Part shown: positions 48,764 to 59,190 of the stretch, piece by piece
Layout of the letters: every line of letters begins with the position of its first letter
Numbering within the stretch: the stretch's first letter is position 1
Source of the DNA: Siphonodentalium dalli
Lineage: Eukaryota; Mollusca; Scaphopoda; Gadilida; Siphonodentaliidae
Reading direction: 5' to 3'
DNA: 64,000 bases
Assembly (NCBI GenBank): GCA_032622095.1
Contig: CP136062.1
Span: 142,122,351-142,186,350 of the forward strand
The notes under the pieces: model-generated
The model's database searches: none
Told to the model about the DNA's origin: nothing
Seen by the model: only the letters and a program-made list of their open reading frames with translations
Made by a program: the position numbers and the translations under genes

Positions 48764-48840
48764 ATCAAACAAGTTCCAATATGAACCAATGTCAATATTT
48801 AGGTCCAATATGAATCTATCTGCATGAGAATATATGTGAT
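48764..48840 (+). repeat. Right part of the dispersed repeat split by LINE copy 2
   Basis: AGAATCAAACAAGTTCCAAT followed by ATGAACCAATGTCAATATTT resumes the repeat on the far side of the LINE, matching the copies at 59105-59190 and 60465-60550. Confidence 0.7.
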
Positions 48841-50933
48841 TTAAATTTGGCATTCGTTTAAGGTCGGTGATTATGTTATTTGACCCCCTCCCCCCACATG
48901 TCTGTCCGTAAGTTATGAGGGTGGTGGCAAATAATATGTGCTGATACATATATGCATGACAAGTCTCACAATAGCATGGGTGAGATTTTGTGCTGTTTGT
49001 ATGAACAATTGTATCGGGGTAAAATGGAGATTTCCACCCATATTCAATAGTGGGATTAGCTGACGGTTGCTAGGATACAAGCCGTCTGTATTGTTTTGCA
49101 GTGTCGGCCTTTAATTCACAAGTGTGACAAATATTACTATTGTCACGCTAAATGAAAACAAATTGTGTTATAATAATCGATGAATTTCAAACATCAACGC
49201 ACAAATTAAAAGTTCAGTATACATTATGATTTAACAATCAAAAAGAGTTTGAAAATAAGCCATTTAAAGTGATGTAAAACACTCCGGTATGGTGATTTGT
49301 TACTGTTCTCCTTATATGGAAATAATAAAGAGCGTTTATATCATTTGCGTGTTATTAACCAATATAATTGCGCTGTGTTTTTTGTAAACAGAACCACGAG
49401 AAGGTTCTTGTTTACGTACACCATCGTACGTCTTGACGACAATATACTGTTTACGCGCTGATTATGTTTGGCATATGAGCAAAACTATATATATTTTAAT
49501 ATTCCTTCCGTTGATGGCGATTTGAACAAATATGAATATTTCTGAACAACTAAAGCCGCCCGTGCCTTTAACGTGACGTGAAACACTCCAGTATATGGTG
49601 CTCAAATATAAATGGAGAATAATCTTGTTCAAAGTAGTATTTTTTCACAAATATCAAAATTATGATGAACAAAGTATCTGAAATGCATCAAGTGACTGAT
49701 TGGTAGAAATTATCTGCTAATATTGATCAATGATTGACATTTATGAAAAGGTCCATTGCGGTCAATGGACATGAACAAAAAAGTCTTGCGGTCGCATAGT
49801 TAACGTTCTTTCGTCGCCGCATTTTCAAGGAAATTTGCGTGAAGCGACTGTTATTCTTGATATGGGCGCCGATAACACTTCTCAATGAATAACAATCTGG
49901 CAATTCCTTCGGATGCGTGAGTGATTCAATGATATTAAAAATAAAATACCCATAAAAACAGCACTTCGAGAAATAATGGTGTATAGTCCACTTACAATGG
50001 TCTCGTTACCACATATTTTCTGTAACTGATATGTATATATGCTCTTCATACTTGGAGGTCAATAAACAATAATAAAATGCGTGACTGATGAGGTTATCGG
50101 GTGATTCAGTTTTACCCCAACTGGTTTCATTTAGGAAGAGGAAGCCACTCTGGCGCACATATGCCATTTCCTTGGTATTATCGTCAAATATTTCAAGCCT
50201 CTAGTCGGACCGAAGCAATTTCAATGTTCCACGTGCTTGTTGCGTAATATATCCACACAACAACCGCCACGTGCATGTGAGCACAGCAGTTCATGTTATG
50301 CAAGGAAGCATTAATGTATATATACCAAGAAAACCATAGTCAGAAATGGTAACGCCCTCAAAATAATATTATTAGGCATATATATAATATAAAATATATT
50401 GGTTTCATAAATGCACCACCTCAGCATTTCGTTAAAACAACTAATCCAATGCTTCAAATTATTAATGTACATTCCAACTGAGATATTCTTCATCAGCAAT
50501 GTTAACTGTGTATATTATGCATTAAGTTCCCGCAATAAATTATTCAAGAGAGGTCCAGCCATTCTGCACACCGAAATTTCGAAAGCAATTAACGCAGTCA
50601 TAAAAAGGTACATTCTGCAACAATGAGACATCCGCGAAGCTACATCCACGAATACATACATCCTGCAAAAAGCCTAACCGGTACGCAATATAGCTAGTAC
50701 ATTTTAAATCATATTTGCTACATCACCTCCACGGACACTGCCATATCAGTCTGGCAGTATACACCCTATATGGCGTAATGAGACCTTATAAACATGTACA
50801 TTAACCAAATTACACATGATTCATCAGCGGTGGTGACTATGGTTGGGTGCAGATGGTTAAACGGATCACAGAAGATACGAACACTGGCTGATACCGACCC
50901 TGCCCGATAGCGACAATGGTCTTTGTTGAATAT
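48841..50933. other. No gene; two short repeat copies
   Basis: About 49263-49320 and 49567-49680 carry the TTAAAGTGATGTGAAACACT / ATGGAGAATAATCTTGTTCA blocks of the family at 34171 and 62571. AATAAAGAGCGTTTA occurs near 49323. Nothing coding is supported. Confidence 0.45.
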
Positions 50934-51230
50934 CGGCTGATACGGACACTGGCATTTATGGGCCCCGGCCGATACGGACACTGGCATATATGGACCCCGG
51001 CTGATACGGACACTGTCATATATGGACCCCGGCTGATACGGACACTGGCATATATGGACCCGGCTGGTACGGACACTGGCATATATGGAACCCGGCTGAT
51101 ACGGACACTGGCATATATGGACCCCGGCTGATACGGATACTGTCATATATGGACACCGGCTGATATGGACACTGGCATATATGGACCCCGGCTGATACGG
51201 ACACTGGCATATATAGACACCGACTGATAC
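50934..51230 (+). repeat. 32-bp minisatellite
   Basis: About nine to ten copies of a 32-bp unit, CCCCGGCTGATACGGACACT followed by GGCATATATGGA. Some copies have lost one C and some have TGTCATATATGG. Several frames remain open across it on both strands, giving repetitive ORFs that are artefacts. Confidence 0.95.
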
Positions 51231-51822
51231 CTATAACTCCGGATATGAAATATGTTTTTCTTATTTTTGAGAAATTATTTAGACAATGAAAGACAGTTTT
51301 AGTTGCAGTCACTTCTTTTTGTAATAAAGAGCGTTTAATTGCCACATACTTTCTATCAACAGTATATAAAGCTATATACCACCATCTATGTAATTATTAA
51401 TCTCTTATGTTCAATGCATTCACTATGCGTTATTATAATTAAAATATGTTTTAGTCAAAATGTAAGCATTGTCTTCCATTGTTCAACCCCGACTTATAAT
51501 AAAATGCGTTTAATTGCCTGTACCAGTAGCAGCTCAAAATAAGGGTTGGAAATGTTCTGGATTAATAAATGCGAATACCGCATACGGCTTAAATGTGTAT
51601 TCATGGCTCATAGTGCTCACATGGCCTCGCCCGATTTGACACCTTAAAACTATACCATTGGTAGGTTGTATTGTTATACCAGAAACATAATTAGATCTTA
51701 CGCATGAGCAGATTATTAGGGCAAAACGGGTCAGGTTATACGTTTTAAACTTTTCGGTGCTCAAAAACAAGGACGAGTCTATAAGTAAAAGTACATTTTA
51801 ATGAATGATTTTCGTCTCAAAG

Positions 51823-52655
51823 TTGATATAACTGCTTAGTGAATGAATTGATATAACTGCTTTCTGAATGAATTGATATAACTGCTTAGTGAATGAATTG
51901 ATATAACTGCTTAGTGAATGAATTGATATAACTGCTTTGTGAATGAATTGATATAACTGCTTTGTGAATGAATTGATATAACTGCTTAGTGAATGAATTG
52001 ATATAACTGCTTTGTGAATGAATTGATATAACTGCTTTGTGAATGAATTGATATAACTGCTTAGTGAATGAATTGATATAACTGCTTTGTGAATGAATTG
52101 ATAAAACTGCTTTGTGAATGAATTTATATAACTGCTTTGTGAATGAATTGATAGAACTGCTTTGTGAATGAATTGATATAACTGCTTTGTGAATGAATTG
52201 ATAAAACTGCTTTGTGAATGAATTGATATAACTGCTTTGTGAATGAATTGATATAACTGCTTTGTGAATGAATTGATATAACTGCTTTGTGAATGAATTG
52301 ATATAACTGCTTTGTGAATGAATTGATATAACTGCTTTGTGAATGAATTGATATAACTGCTTAGTGAATGAATTGATATAACTGCTTTGTGAATGAATTG
52401 ATATAACTGCTTTGTGAATGAATTGATATAACTGCTTTGTGAATGAATTGATATAACTGCTTTGTGAATGAATTGATATAACTGCTTTGTGAATGAATTG
52501 ATATAACTGCTTTGTGAATGAATTGATATAACTGCTTTGTGAATGAATTGATATAACTGCTTTGTGAATGAATTGATATAACTGCTTTGTGAATGAATTG
52601 ATATAACTGCTATGTGAATGAATTGATATAACTGCTTTGTGAATGAAAATTGATA
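51823..52655 (+). repeat. 25-bp satellite
   Basis: About 33 copies of a 25-bp unit, TGAATGAATTGATATAACTG followed by CTTTG. A TTAGTG variant recurs every third copy between about 51960 and 52070 and then becomes rare. The array is very homogeneous on the right. Confidence 0.97.
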
Positions 52656-52656
52656 T

Positions 52657-53733
52657 CTAGATGACGCCCGTCATTGTTTTGTGACTCTCGTGTCTGTGTA
52701 TTTGCGCGCATCAAATGTCTCGTGTTGAATATACTGGTTCCTGGTCTAAAGTTGCAAAAATATGAAAACGTAGTAACCTGACCCCTCCAGAATTAGTATG
52801 AGGTTTTGATGTTTTGATTTTTTGTCAGGTTAGCAAAAACTTATACCAACGTCTCTGATAAAGAGCGTACATGTTTTCGCTTAACAAAAGCAGTATACGA
52901 CAAAGAGCGTTCTCAATTGTGATATTTTGGACTCGTTTTGATGGATGCTTTAGTTGATTTTCGCCATACAAATTATGGTGCTGAGTGCAATTATTCTTTA
53001 CTTTGTTTTTGCCTGGCAAGCTGAAAATTGGGCCTTGACTAATATGTTGTCAAATCTTATTAAACACAAACGTTCTTGTCAGGTATTTATGGCATAACCA
53101 AACTGGGTACGCTGTGGTAAAACCTGACTGCATGGCTCACAAATCTATATATCGTATAGTTTGCTACTAAATAATAAATAGCCAGTTATGCCAGTAAGGT
53201 GTATAGTACAATAGGCCGTCATAACCTGACAAACGAATTTGAAGATTATTCGGTTCCCATTGAGCGCGGATTCATCAGATATGGGGGGGGGGGGCTTAAT
53301 TCGGCTATCTGTCAAAGTTTGAGTCAGTTGCTTACGGATGGTATGTGTTTTGTTTTCAACATATAGTGAATCGTTGACCTGTGCAAAAGCCAATTGTCTT
53401 TCCTCCGCTAACAGCAAACTCCTCAGAAACGTAAGCCCATAGAATCGACTAAATAGTTACATGCATCTACGTGTTCTGGCCATCACTTATACGTGTATGG
53501 GATTCAAATTGGAGCGCGTTGACTCGGAGAAATAAACTCTTTAGGACTATATGCGGATATAAGAAAGAGTATATAAGAATATAAGAATAAGCATGAATGA
53601 ATTATTTTGTTGGGGGGGGGGGGCGCTCTTTAAATTTAATTTCACCGTTAATGGACAACGAAACCACAAAAGCTCTTTTTCATGAGCAAATTTTGTTTGT
53701 AAGTTTCGGGCGACTGACCAAAATTCAAAGCCT
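52657..53733. other. No gene recognised
   Basis: Nothing coding is supported. G12 runs lie at 53283-53294 and 53612-53623. AAAGAGCGT motifs lie near 52860 and 52904. Confidence 0.4.
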
Positions 53734-54309
53734 GATAAAACTGGTCCAAGTTTTCTCGATCCACAACAGCTTGGGATATTGGTTGGGTTGATGCTGTTTT
53801 GAACCGAGTCCCATTCCGTTACTCTTCTATAACGGACTTTACGCCCAGAATCGTGGGCGAGATTTTTCTTGCTTGTATGTCTTCGGATTAGGACAAATGG
53901 AAGCTTCGCGTACATGAACACAATTATATCAGAGGTCCGTTAAATGTTAAAGAAACAAGATTTATAAGTAAACAAAACTTTGTTTTCCGGATAAGTACGG
54001 TTCGTCGCGCTACACAGGTATCAGAAAGTGCACGTAAACAATACATTAAACGATCGTATCATCACTGTACCATTTTCTATCACCGTAAAGGATATACCAT
54101 TGTGAAGACAGATCAATCGCGGACATATCAGATGATTAATCACATTCATGGGTTTACGTGAATGTCCGGGCTCCATGTGTACATGTATAGAACGTCTTCT
54201 GAATTAAAGTCCGTTATAGAAGAGCAACGGATGGGACTCGGTTCGAAACAGCATCATCCCAATCGATATCCCAATTTGGACCGAGGAGACTTGGTCTATA
54301 GATAAAACT
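53734..54309. mobile_element. Mutator-like fold-back MITE
   Basis: GATAAAACT(G) is repeated exactly at 53734-53742(43) and 54301-54309(10), a 9-10 bp target duplication. Inside, long terminal inverted repeats of about 100-110 bp cover 53743-53855 and 54193-54300. Shared blocks are GGTCCAAG near the end, GATGCTGTTT, GAACCGAGTCCCAT and CTTCTATAACGGACTTTA. Long TIRs with a 9-bp duplication are typical of Mutator-like elements. No transposase ORF is present. Confidence 0.75.
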
Positions 54310-54949
54310 GTTGACTGTGGGTGGGAGAGGGGAATTACTTACTAAGTTGACCATCAGAACCTCGCATGAATTGATGGACCCATAAGTGCGACCTCATTAT
54401 TTTCTGGTTTCTAAAAGTACACACATTAGTTAGTGTCGAACCAGATAGGGCATCTTTAAAACTCAATAACCTAACGTTTTATAAGACGCCCATCTGACCC
54501 ACTACGGCTACGATCGATGCCATGCCCTCACCCTCTGTACTGGGTCATAGCGCATACCATGTCATCATCCCCTGCAATGTATCATATATAGCGTATCTCA
54601 CAGATAATTGTGTTATTTGTTTTTTCTTCAAATAATTAAACATCCTGTTTGATACGGCGGTTCTATATATGATAAGCCTTAGTCGGTGTATTCTTTGAAA
54701 GAAACATTCAGCTTCAATTACATGCAATTTAAGTGTGTTATCCCTTACCAGATTTATCAGGAAGCTGACATTGTGATATTTATCCGAATATGTAATGTAG
54801 GTCATATATATATATGTGCAAACTTTTCTGTATACTCTTGTAGCGGAAAGCTTGTATAATTGAACATATATGGGTCTCAAAAGTTGTTAATTAAGATAGA
54901 ATGTATACATACATAAGAATAAATTGAAAGCATGGCTTAGAAAAACATT
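54310..54949. other. No gene recognised
   Basis: A 111-codon minus-strand ORF at 54545-54880 has no family features and is not supported. The rest is AT-rich. Confidence 0.35.
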
Positions 54950-55003
54950 ATTGTATTGTAACTAGGCCTTTCACAGCTACTGCTGATCTTCAGGTTACAC
55001 AAT
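54950..55003 (-). ncRNA. Hammerhead ribozyme candidate linked to the Penelope-like element
   Basis: Read on the minus strand: helix I strand GTAAC (extendable by ATTGT), then the invariant core CUGAAGA, stem II CAGC-AGUA-GCUG flanked by a U-U mismatch, then GAAA, a minimal stem III GG/CC, and U-A before the helix I partner GTTAC. The predicted cleavage is after A at 54963. CUGANGA, GAA-A and U16.1-H17 are all present. Stem III has no loop, as in the very short stem III of PLE hammerheads that are thought to work as dimers; the U-U pair at the base of stem II may lower activity. It lies about 100 bases past the stop of the PLE endonuclease, on the same strand. Hammerheads in PLE pseudo-LTRs are established knowledge. 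Confidence 0.6.
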
Positions 55004-55099
55004 GTATAATATCATAATGTATAATGAATATTAACGTCACTTCCGAATTTTGGTTTCATTGTGACGTCACTTCCCTGGATATTTATTCCAGTGATGGTT

Positions 55100-55745
55100 T
55101 TAAGTTTTTTTCTTCTCTGAATTTAGTTTCGGACGAATTTTTTTTATCAACATTGTTTCCGTCCGAATTCTTTTCAATGGGTCCATTGATAGCATTTTGT
55201 ATAATGGAAACACTGTGAATGAGCAACCGCCACAAATTTCCAGATGTTCGCTGAGATCAATTTGTCTCAGCTCTGGTTGTTTGATTTGTTGGCGGTGTAT
55301 TCTCATGCGCTCACACACAGTGTTGCCCGTCTGTCCAACATAAAACTCATGGCATCCAGAACATATAATAATATAGATTAAGTTCCGTGATTTGCAGTCC
55401 ATATCCGCATTGGGTTGAACTACTGTACCATTTAAAAACTTGAGTTGAGTACCAGTAACTGTGTTTTTGCATGTACCGCATCTGGAATCTCTACACGTCC
55501 GAATTCTGTATGTTATTTCGTTGCTGGTATCGAAACGGGCTCTCGTCAGTATTTTCTTCAAATTTGGTGGTTGTCGCTTACTTTGAAGTATATTATCCTC
55601 ACTGACGAGATATTTAATTTTAGGACTCTTGTGTAGTATTGGTAGCAGTGTTTTTGCGGATTGAGTTACATTAGGGTGGCGTGGGTTGTGAGTTGTTACG
55701 AGTGGAATGAGATCGGACTCGGCTTGTCTCTCTTTATCTTTTCTC
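55100..55745 (-). pseudogene. PLE GIY-YIG endonuclease, 5'-truncated
   Basis: The open frame extends to 55933, but only its last ~215 codons look PLE-derived. In the 277-codon numbering, residues 76-136 (LIPLVTTHNPRHPN... to TRARF) are the RT-endonuclease linker. Cysteines 147, 152, 155, 180, 191 and 194 form the usual cysteine-rich region. The GIY-YIG core is IY at 186-187 with YVG at 198-200, followed by R209, R211 and H213, the metal-binding E259 and N271. The enzyme nicks target DNA to prime reverse transcription. Catalytic residues appear intact, but without the RT the copy is inert. Residues 1-64 come from the neighbouring satellite and GCGAC repeat and are not PLE. Confidence 0.85.
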
Positions 55746-55904
55746 TTATGGAATACTATTAGGGCCACTTCGCCCGAAAGCGACAAAATATGCCCCATTA
55801 GTCGGGGATAAAATGTGCGCCATGTTTCGGCGCGCGCCGAAAGCGACACAAGCGACAAAATGTGCGCTAATGGCGCATGTTTTGGCGCTTGTATCGTAAA
55901 AATT
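55746..55904. repeat. GCGACAAAATGTGCGC local repeat
   Basis: AAAGCGACAAAATATGCCCC, AAAATGTGCGCCATGTTTCG, AAAGCGACACAAGCGAC and ACAAAATGTGCGCTAATGGC repeat imperfectly between the PLE truncation point and the first satellite monomer. Confidence 0.55.
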
Positions 55905-56079
55905 GGGTATCGCCAGGGGCTTGCTTCACTCATATATGATGTACCGGTACTTATTTCCTTGAAATTTGCCCAAAAACACCTATTTTAATGTCATTAGCAT
56001 CCATGTATCACGAATGTGTGTCTCCATCCCTGATCTCTAGTATATTTGATTAACGGGACATCTCCTGTACAGGTATATA
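55905..56079 (+). repeat. Isolated satellite monomer
   Basis: It runs from GGGGCTTGCTTCACTC through CATGTATCACGAATGTGTGT and CATCTCCTGTACAGGTATAT. It matches the monomers at 57176-58510 but is separated from them by the hairpin and about 0.9 kb. Confidence 0.8.
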
Positions 56080-56238
56080 GGTTATCACCACCATGTGTGT
56101 TTCTGAGATCCGTATTCAAGTCGAGCTGCCTTCTCTGGTCAGTCTATCGACGAGTCCGTAGGACGAGTCGATAAACAGCCCAGAGAAGGCAGCGAGACTT
56201 GAATACGGATCTCGGAAACACACAGTGTGGTGATAACC
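56080..56238 (+). repeat. 159-bp hairpin with tandem G-A mismatches and hammerhead-like stem II
   Basis: From the outside in: GGTTATCACCAC / GTGGTGATAACC, AGATCCGTATTCAAGTC / GACTTGAATACGGATCT, mismatch GAG/CGA, CTGCCTTCTCTGG / CCAGAGAAGGCAG, internal loop TCAGTC/AACAGC, TATCGAC / GTCGATA, tandem GA/GA, GTCC / GGAC and triloop GTA at 56158-56160. The apical GA-GTCC-GTA-GGAC-GA is the hammerhead stem II with its G8-A9 / G12-A13 pairs, but the CUGA and A14-A15.1 positions read UCGA and GU. It is therefore not a standard hammerhead. It has no coding capacity. Confidence 0.85.
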
Positions 56239-57175
56239 AATTTATCTTACAATTCGTCCCATAAAAATGCAATAAAACTCAATTTAAAACAGTCACTATT
56301 TTATTACGCGCAACACACAACGTACACGATTCTCAGCACGCGACGTTGTGATAAGTCAAATTCTGAGAAATTCACGTCACTATTCAATTTTTGGCTGGAA
56401 TCCGATTCAATGATGAGGCGACGATATTTTCGTTTCAAATGTTCGACATAATTGTCACTTTTAACAGGATAATTGTATTATTTTATGGTGCAATCTCCTT
56501 GGATAGTGATAGTGTTGGCGAGAGGCATTGCCGGAGATGACTGTCCATTCAGAGTTTCAATGGTGAATTTTGAACTTTCAGACACTTCAACAATCGAGTT
56601 CTGACTCGCACTAAAATCACCCATTCAAATTCATTTAGAGGAAATGCATAAATCACGGATTTTTCGTAAGTATTCTATTTTATATCCTTAACATAAGATA
56701 AAATTAATTTGATTTTCCCTTCTGTATTTTATCGAATAAAAAATGCGTTCAGTAGCTTTTGATCAAGACCGTTCTGAATTAAGGGGAATTCCCTACTTCG
56801 CTAAAATAGAAATTGTCAAAATAGTCCGTATTCGTGCGCGCTGTAGACAATGTGTAAACTTCGTTACTTTTTCGATTTCCAAACATTTTTTGGTGGTATT
56901 TTGGAGCTTTTTGGGCCCTGTCTCCACATTTTGTCAACTTTATTGAACTAATTATTGATTATTTTACATTCGTAGCACACGAGTATATTATTTTACGACT
57001 TTTAGTTGGTTATTTAGACGTTTTGTTTTGAAAAAAAGCCAGTTGTGGAAACGCACGTGCACCAGCTGTTGCCATCCACGATATCCTTGTTGCCATCCAG
57101 GATACAAGATCGGAAACCGTCTAGGCGTCTTCGCGTGTATTTGATGAAATATAGCTATATTTTAAGATAAATATA
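56239..57175. other. No gene recognised
   Basis: No coding or repeat feature is supported between the hairpin and the resumption of the satellite. Confidence 0.35.
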
Positions 57176-58289
57176 CATATCCACGGTCATAAAAAAGGGA
57201 ATTAGGGGTCCCTGGGGGCTTTCTTCCCTCATATGGTGTACTTATTGACTTAAAATTTTGTTAAAAAAATAAAATAAAAAAAACAATCACGTTATCAGCA
57301 TCCCTGCCCCACGGATGTGTGTCTCCACCCCGGAGTTCTAGTAAATTTTAGTAAAGGGACATCTCCTGCACATATATATAGCATTTCCATGGTCATGAAA
57401 TAGGAATTATGAGTACTGGTGGACTTCTTCCCGCATATGGTGGGCCTCTATAGACTTAAATTGAATAAAAAACATATTTCCAAATGCATACCAGCATCCC
57501 TGCCCCATGAATGTGTCTCCACCCGGAGTTCTAGTAAATTTAAGTAAAGGACATCTCCTGCACATATATTGAATGTGTCTCCACCCCGGAGTTCTAGTAA
57601 ATTTCAGTAAAGGGACATCTCCTGCACATATATATACAATTTACATGGTCATAAAAAGGGAATTAGGGGTCCCTGGGGTCTTACTTCCCTGATATGGTAT
57701 ACTTATTGATTTAAAATTGGGTAAAACCCCTTATTTTCATATCATCAGCATCCCTGCCCCATGAATGTGTCTCCACCCTGGAGCTCTAGTGTATTTTATT
57801 AAAGGGCATCTCCTGCACATATACATACAATATCCATGGTCATAAAAAGGGAATTAGGGGTTAGTGGGGGCCTGCTGCCCTCATGCGGTGGGCCTATATA
57901 GACTCGAACATTGAAGAAAAAACATATTTCCAAATGCAAATCAGCATCTCTGCCCCATGAATATGTGTCTCATCCCGGAGCTCTAGTATATTTGATTAAA
58001 GGTACATCTCCTGCACAGATACATAGCATTTCCATGGTCATAATAATGGAATTAGAGGTCCCTGGGGGCTTGCTTCCCTCACATGGTGTACTAATTGACT
58101 TAAAATTGGGTAAAAAAAACCCCCATATTTTCATATAATCAGCATTCTTGCCCCACGAATGAGTGTCTCCACCCGACCTCTAGTATAATTAAGTAAAGGG
58201 ACATCTCCTGCACATATCTGTACCATAAAATGGTATTTATGGGCTACTGGGGGCTTGCTTCCCTCGAAAATTGAAGAAAAACCCTCTTT

Positions 58290-58340
<51 letters not shown>

Positions 58341-58510
58341 TATTATCAACATCCCTATCCCAAGAATTGGTGTCTCAGTCCCGGAGCGCTACTATTTTTG
58401 TTATTAAAGTGACATAAATAAAGTTCACATACCTACACCATTTCTAATGTCATAAAAAGGGAATTAGGGGTCGCTAGGGGCTTTCTTCCCTCATAAGGTG
58501 TATGAGCTAT
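57176..58510 (+). repeat. ~190-200 bp satellite with alternating monomer types
   Basis: Monomers start near 57176, 57385, 57638, 57827, 58026, 58225 and 58441 (partial); a partial duplication lies at 57570-57637. All share TGGTCATAAAAAGGGAATTA, CAGCATCCCTGCCCCA and CATCTCCTGCACATATA. Type 1 (first, third, fifth) has GTACTTATTGACTTAAAATT; type 2 (second, fourth and partly sixth) has ATAGACT...GAAGAAAAAACATATTTCC. This gives a two-monomer higher-order period of about 390 bp. No hammerhead was found in the monomer. Confidence 0.9.
58292..58337. repeat. (TA)n microsatellite in a satellite monomer
   Basis: An uninterrupted AT/TA tract expanded within the sixth satellite monomer, at the place where other monomers read CATATTTCCAAATGCA. 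Confidence 0.95.
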
Positions 58511-58544
58511 TGAGCATATATAAATAGATAAATATTGAAATTTG

Positions 58545-59190
58545 TTAATATTGGACTTATTTGATTCTGAACTAAGCCCTCAGTGGACATAAACACGTTA
58601 TTCCGTTGGATAGCTCCGTCCACAATGAAAACCCAGTATAAAGACCGATCATACTTATGGTAGGCCGTGAGTTGGTTTATTCGTGTTATTTTCCAGTCTG
58701 TTTTCTTAAAAATAAACACAATACGTGCTTATTTCATATTTAAATATTTCCAAATGGGGCTGTTGTAATAACCAGAGTTTAGGTCCATATAGAGCGTATT
58801 TGAGTTTTCAACTAATGCCAATATGAACTGATTTCGCGCAAATAAAAAAGGCGAATTGTGGTTATATTATAGAGAACAGGCTTGATTTTACAGCCTGTTC
58901 TTGTGAAAAGAAGTACATAACGTGATTATTTTGAATGCTGCGTTTTAGGTCCATATAGAGAGTATCTGATAAAAAGACGCTCATATGGGTGTAAAACGCA
59001 GCGTTCAATATAAGCACGATACGGGAACTATTGGAACTATTTATTCTACTGTTTCACCAATACGACTTACCAGATGCGCGCTCGCTCTTTATAATGTTTG
59101 TGTTTCAGAGAAATAAGTCCAATATGAACCTATGTGAATATATAGGTCAAATTTGAACCTATTGGCACGATGATATGTTAGGATTTTTAG
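58545..59190 (+). repeat. Fold-back-like dispersed repeat rich in ATAAG motifs, copy 1
   Basis: The left end carries ATATTGGACTTATTTGATTC and the right end GAAATAAGTCCAATATGAAC, an inverted pair around AATAAGTCCAATAT. Internal landmarks are GTGAGTTGGTTTATTCGTGT, GTCCATATAGAGCGTAT, AACAGGCT / AGCCTGTTC, and AAAACGCAGCGTT. It is shared with copy 2 at 59940-60560. No transposase is seen. Confidence 0.75.

Larger units (their letters stand above)
54950..55745 (-). mobile_element. Truncated Penelope-like element (PLE), 3' part
   Basis: On the minus strand it comprises the linker after the reverse transcriptase, the GIY-YIG endonuclease, a short 3' region with two ACGTCACTTCC motifs (about 55033 and 55062) and the hammerhead candidate. 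The RT is missing: similarity stops near 55745, where a GCGAC-rich local repeat begins. The left limit is uncertain. Confidence 0.8.

Noticed and set aside
50766-51345. Repetitive ORFs over the 32-bp minisatellite
   Set aside because: By-products of a stop-free repeat unit, present in several frames at once.
51823-52655. CRISPR-like array (short regular repeats)
   Set aside because: The repeats are directly contiguous 25-bp units with no unique spacers, in a eukaryotic context; it is a satellite.
54545-54880. 111-codon minus-strand ORF next to the PLE
   Set aside because: It is beyond the PLE 3' end and hammerhead, lacks RT or endonuclease motifs, and is of a length expected by chance.
57740-57760. 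CUGAUGA followed by GAAA on the minus strand of satellite monomers
   Set aside because: Only three bases separate the two motifs, so there is no stem II and no helix I or III partner; likely chance.
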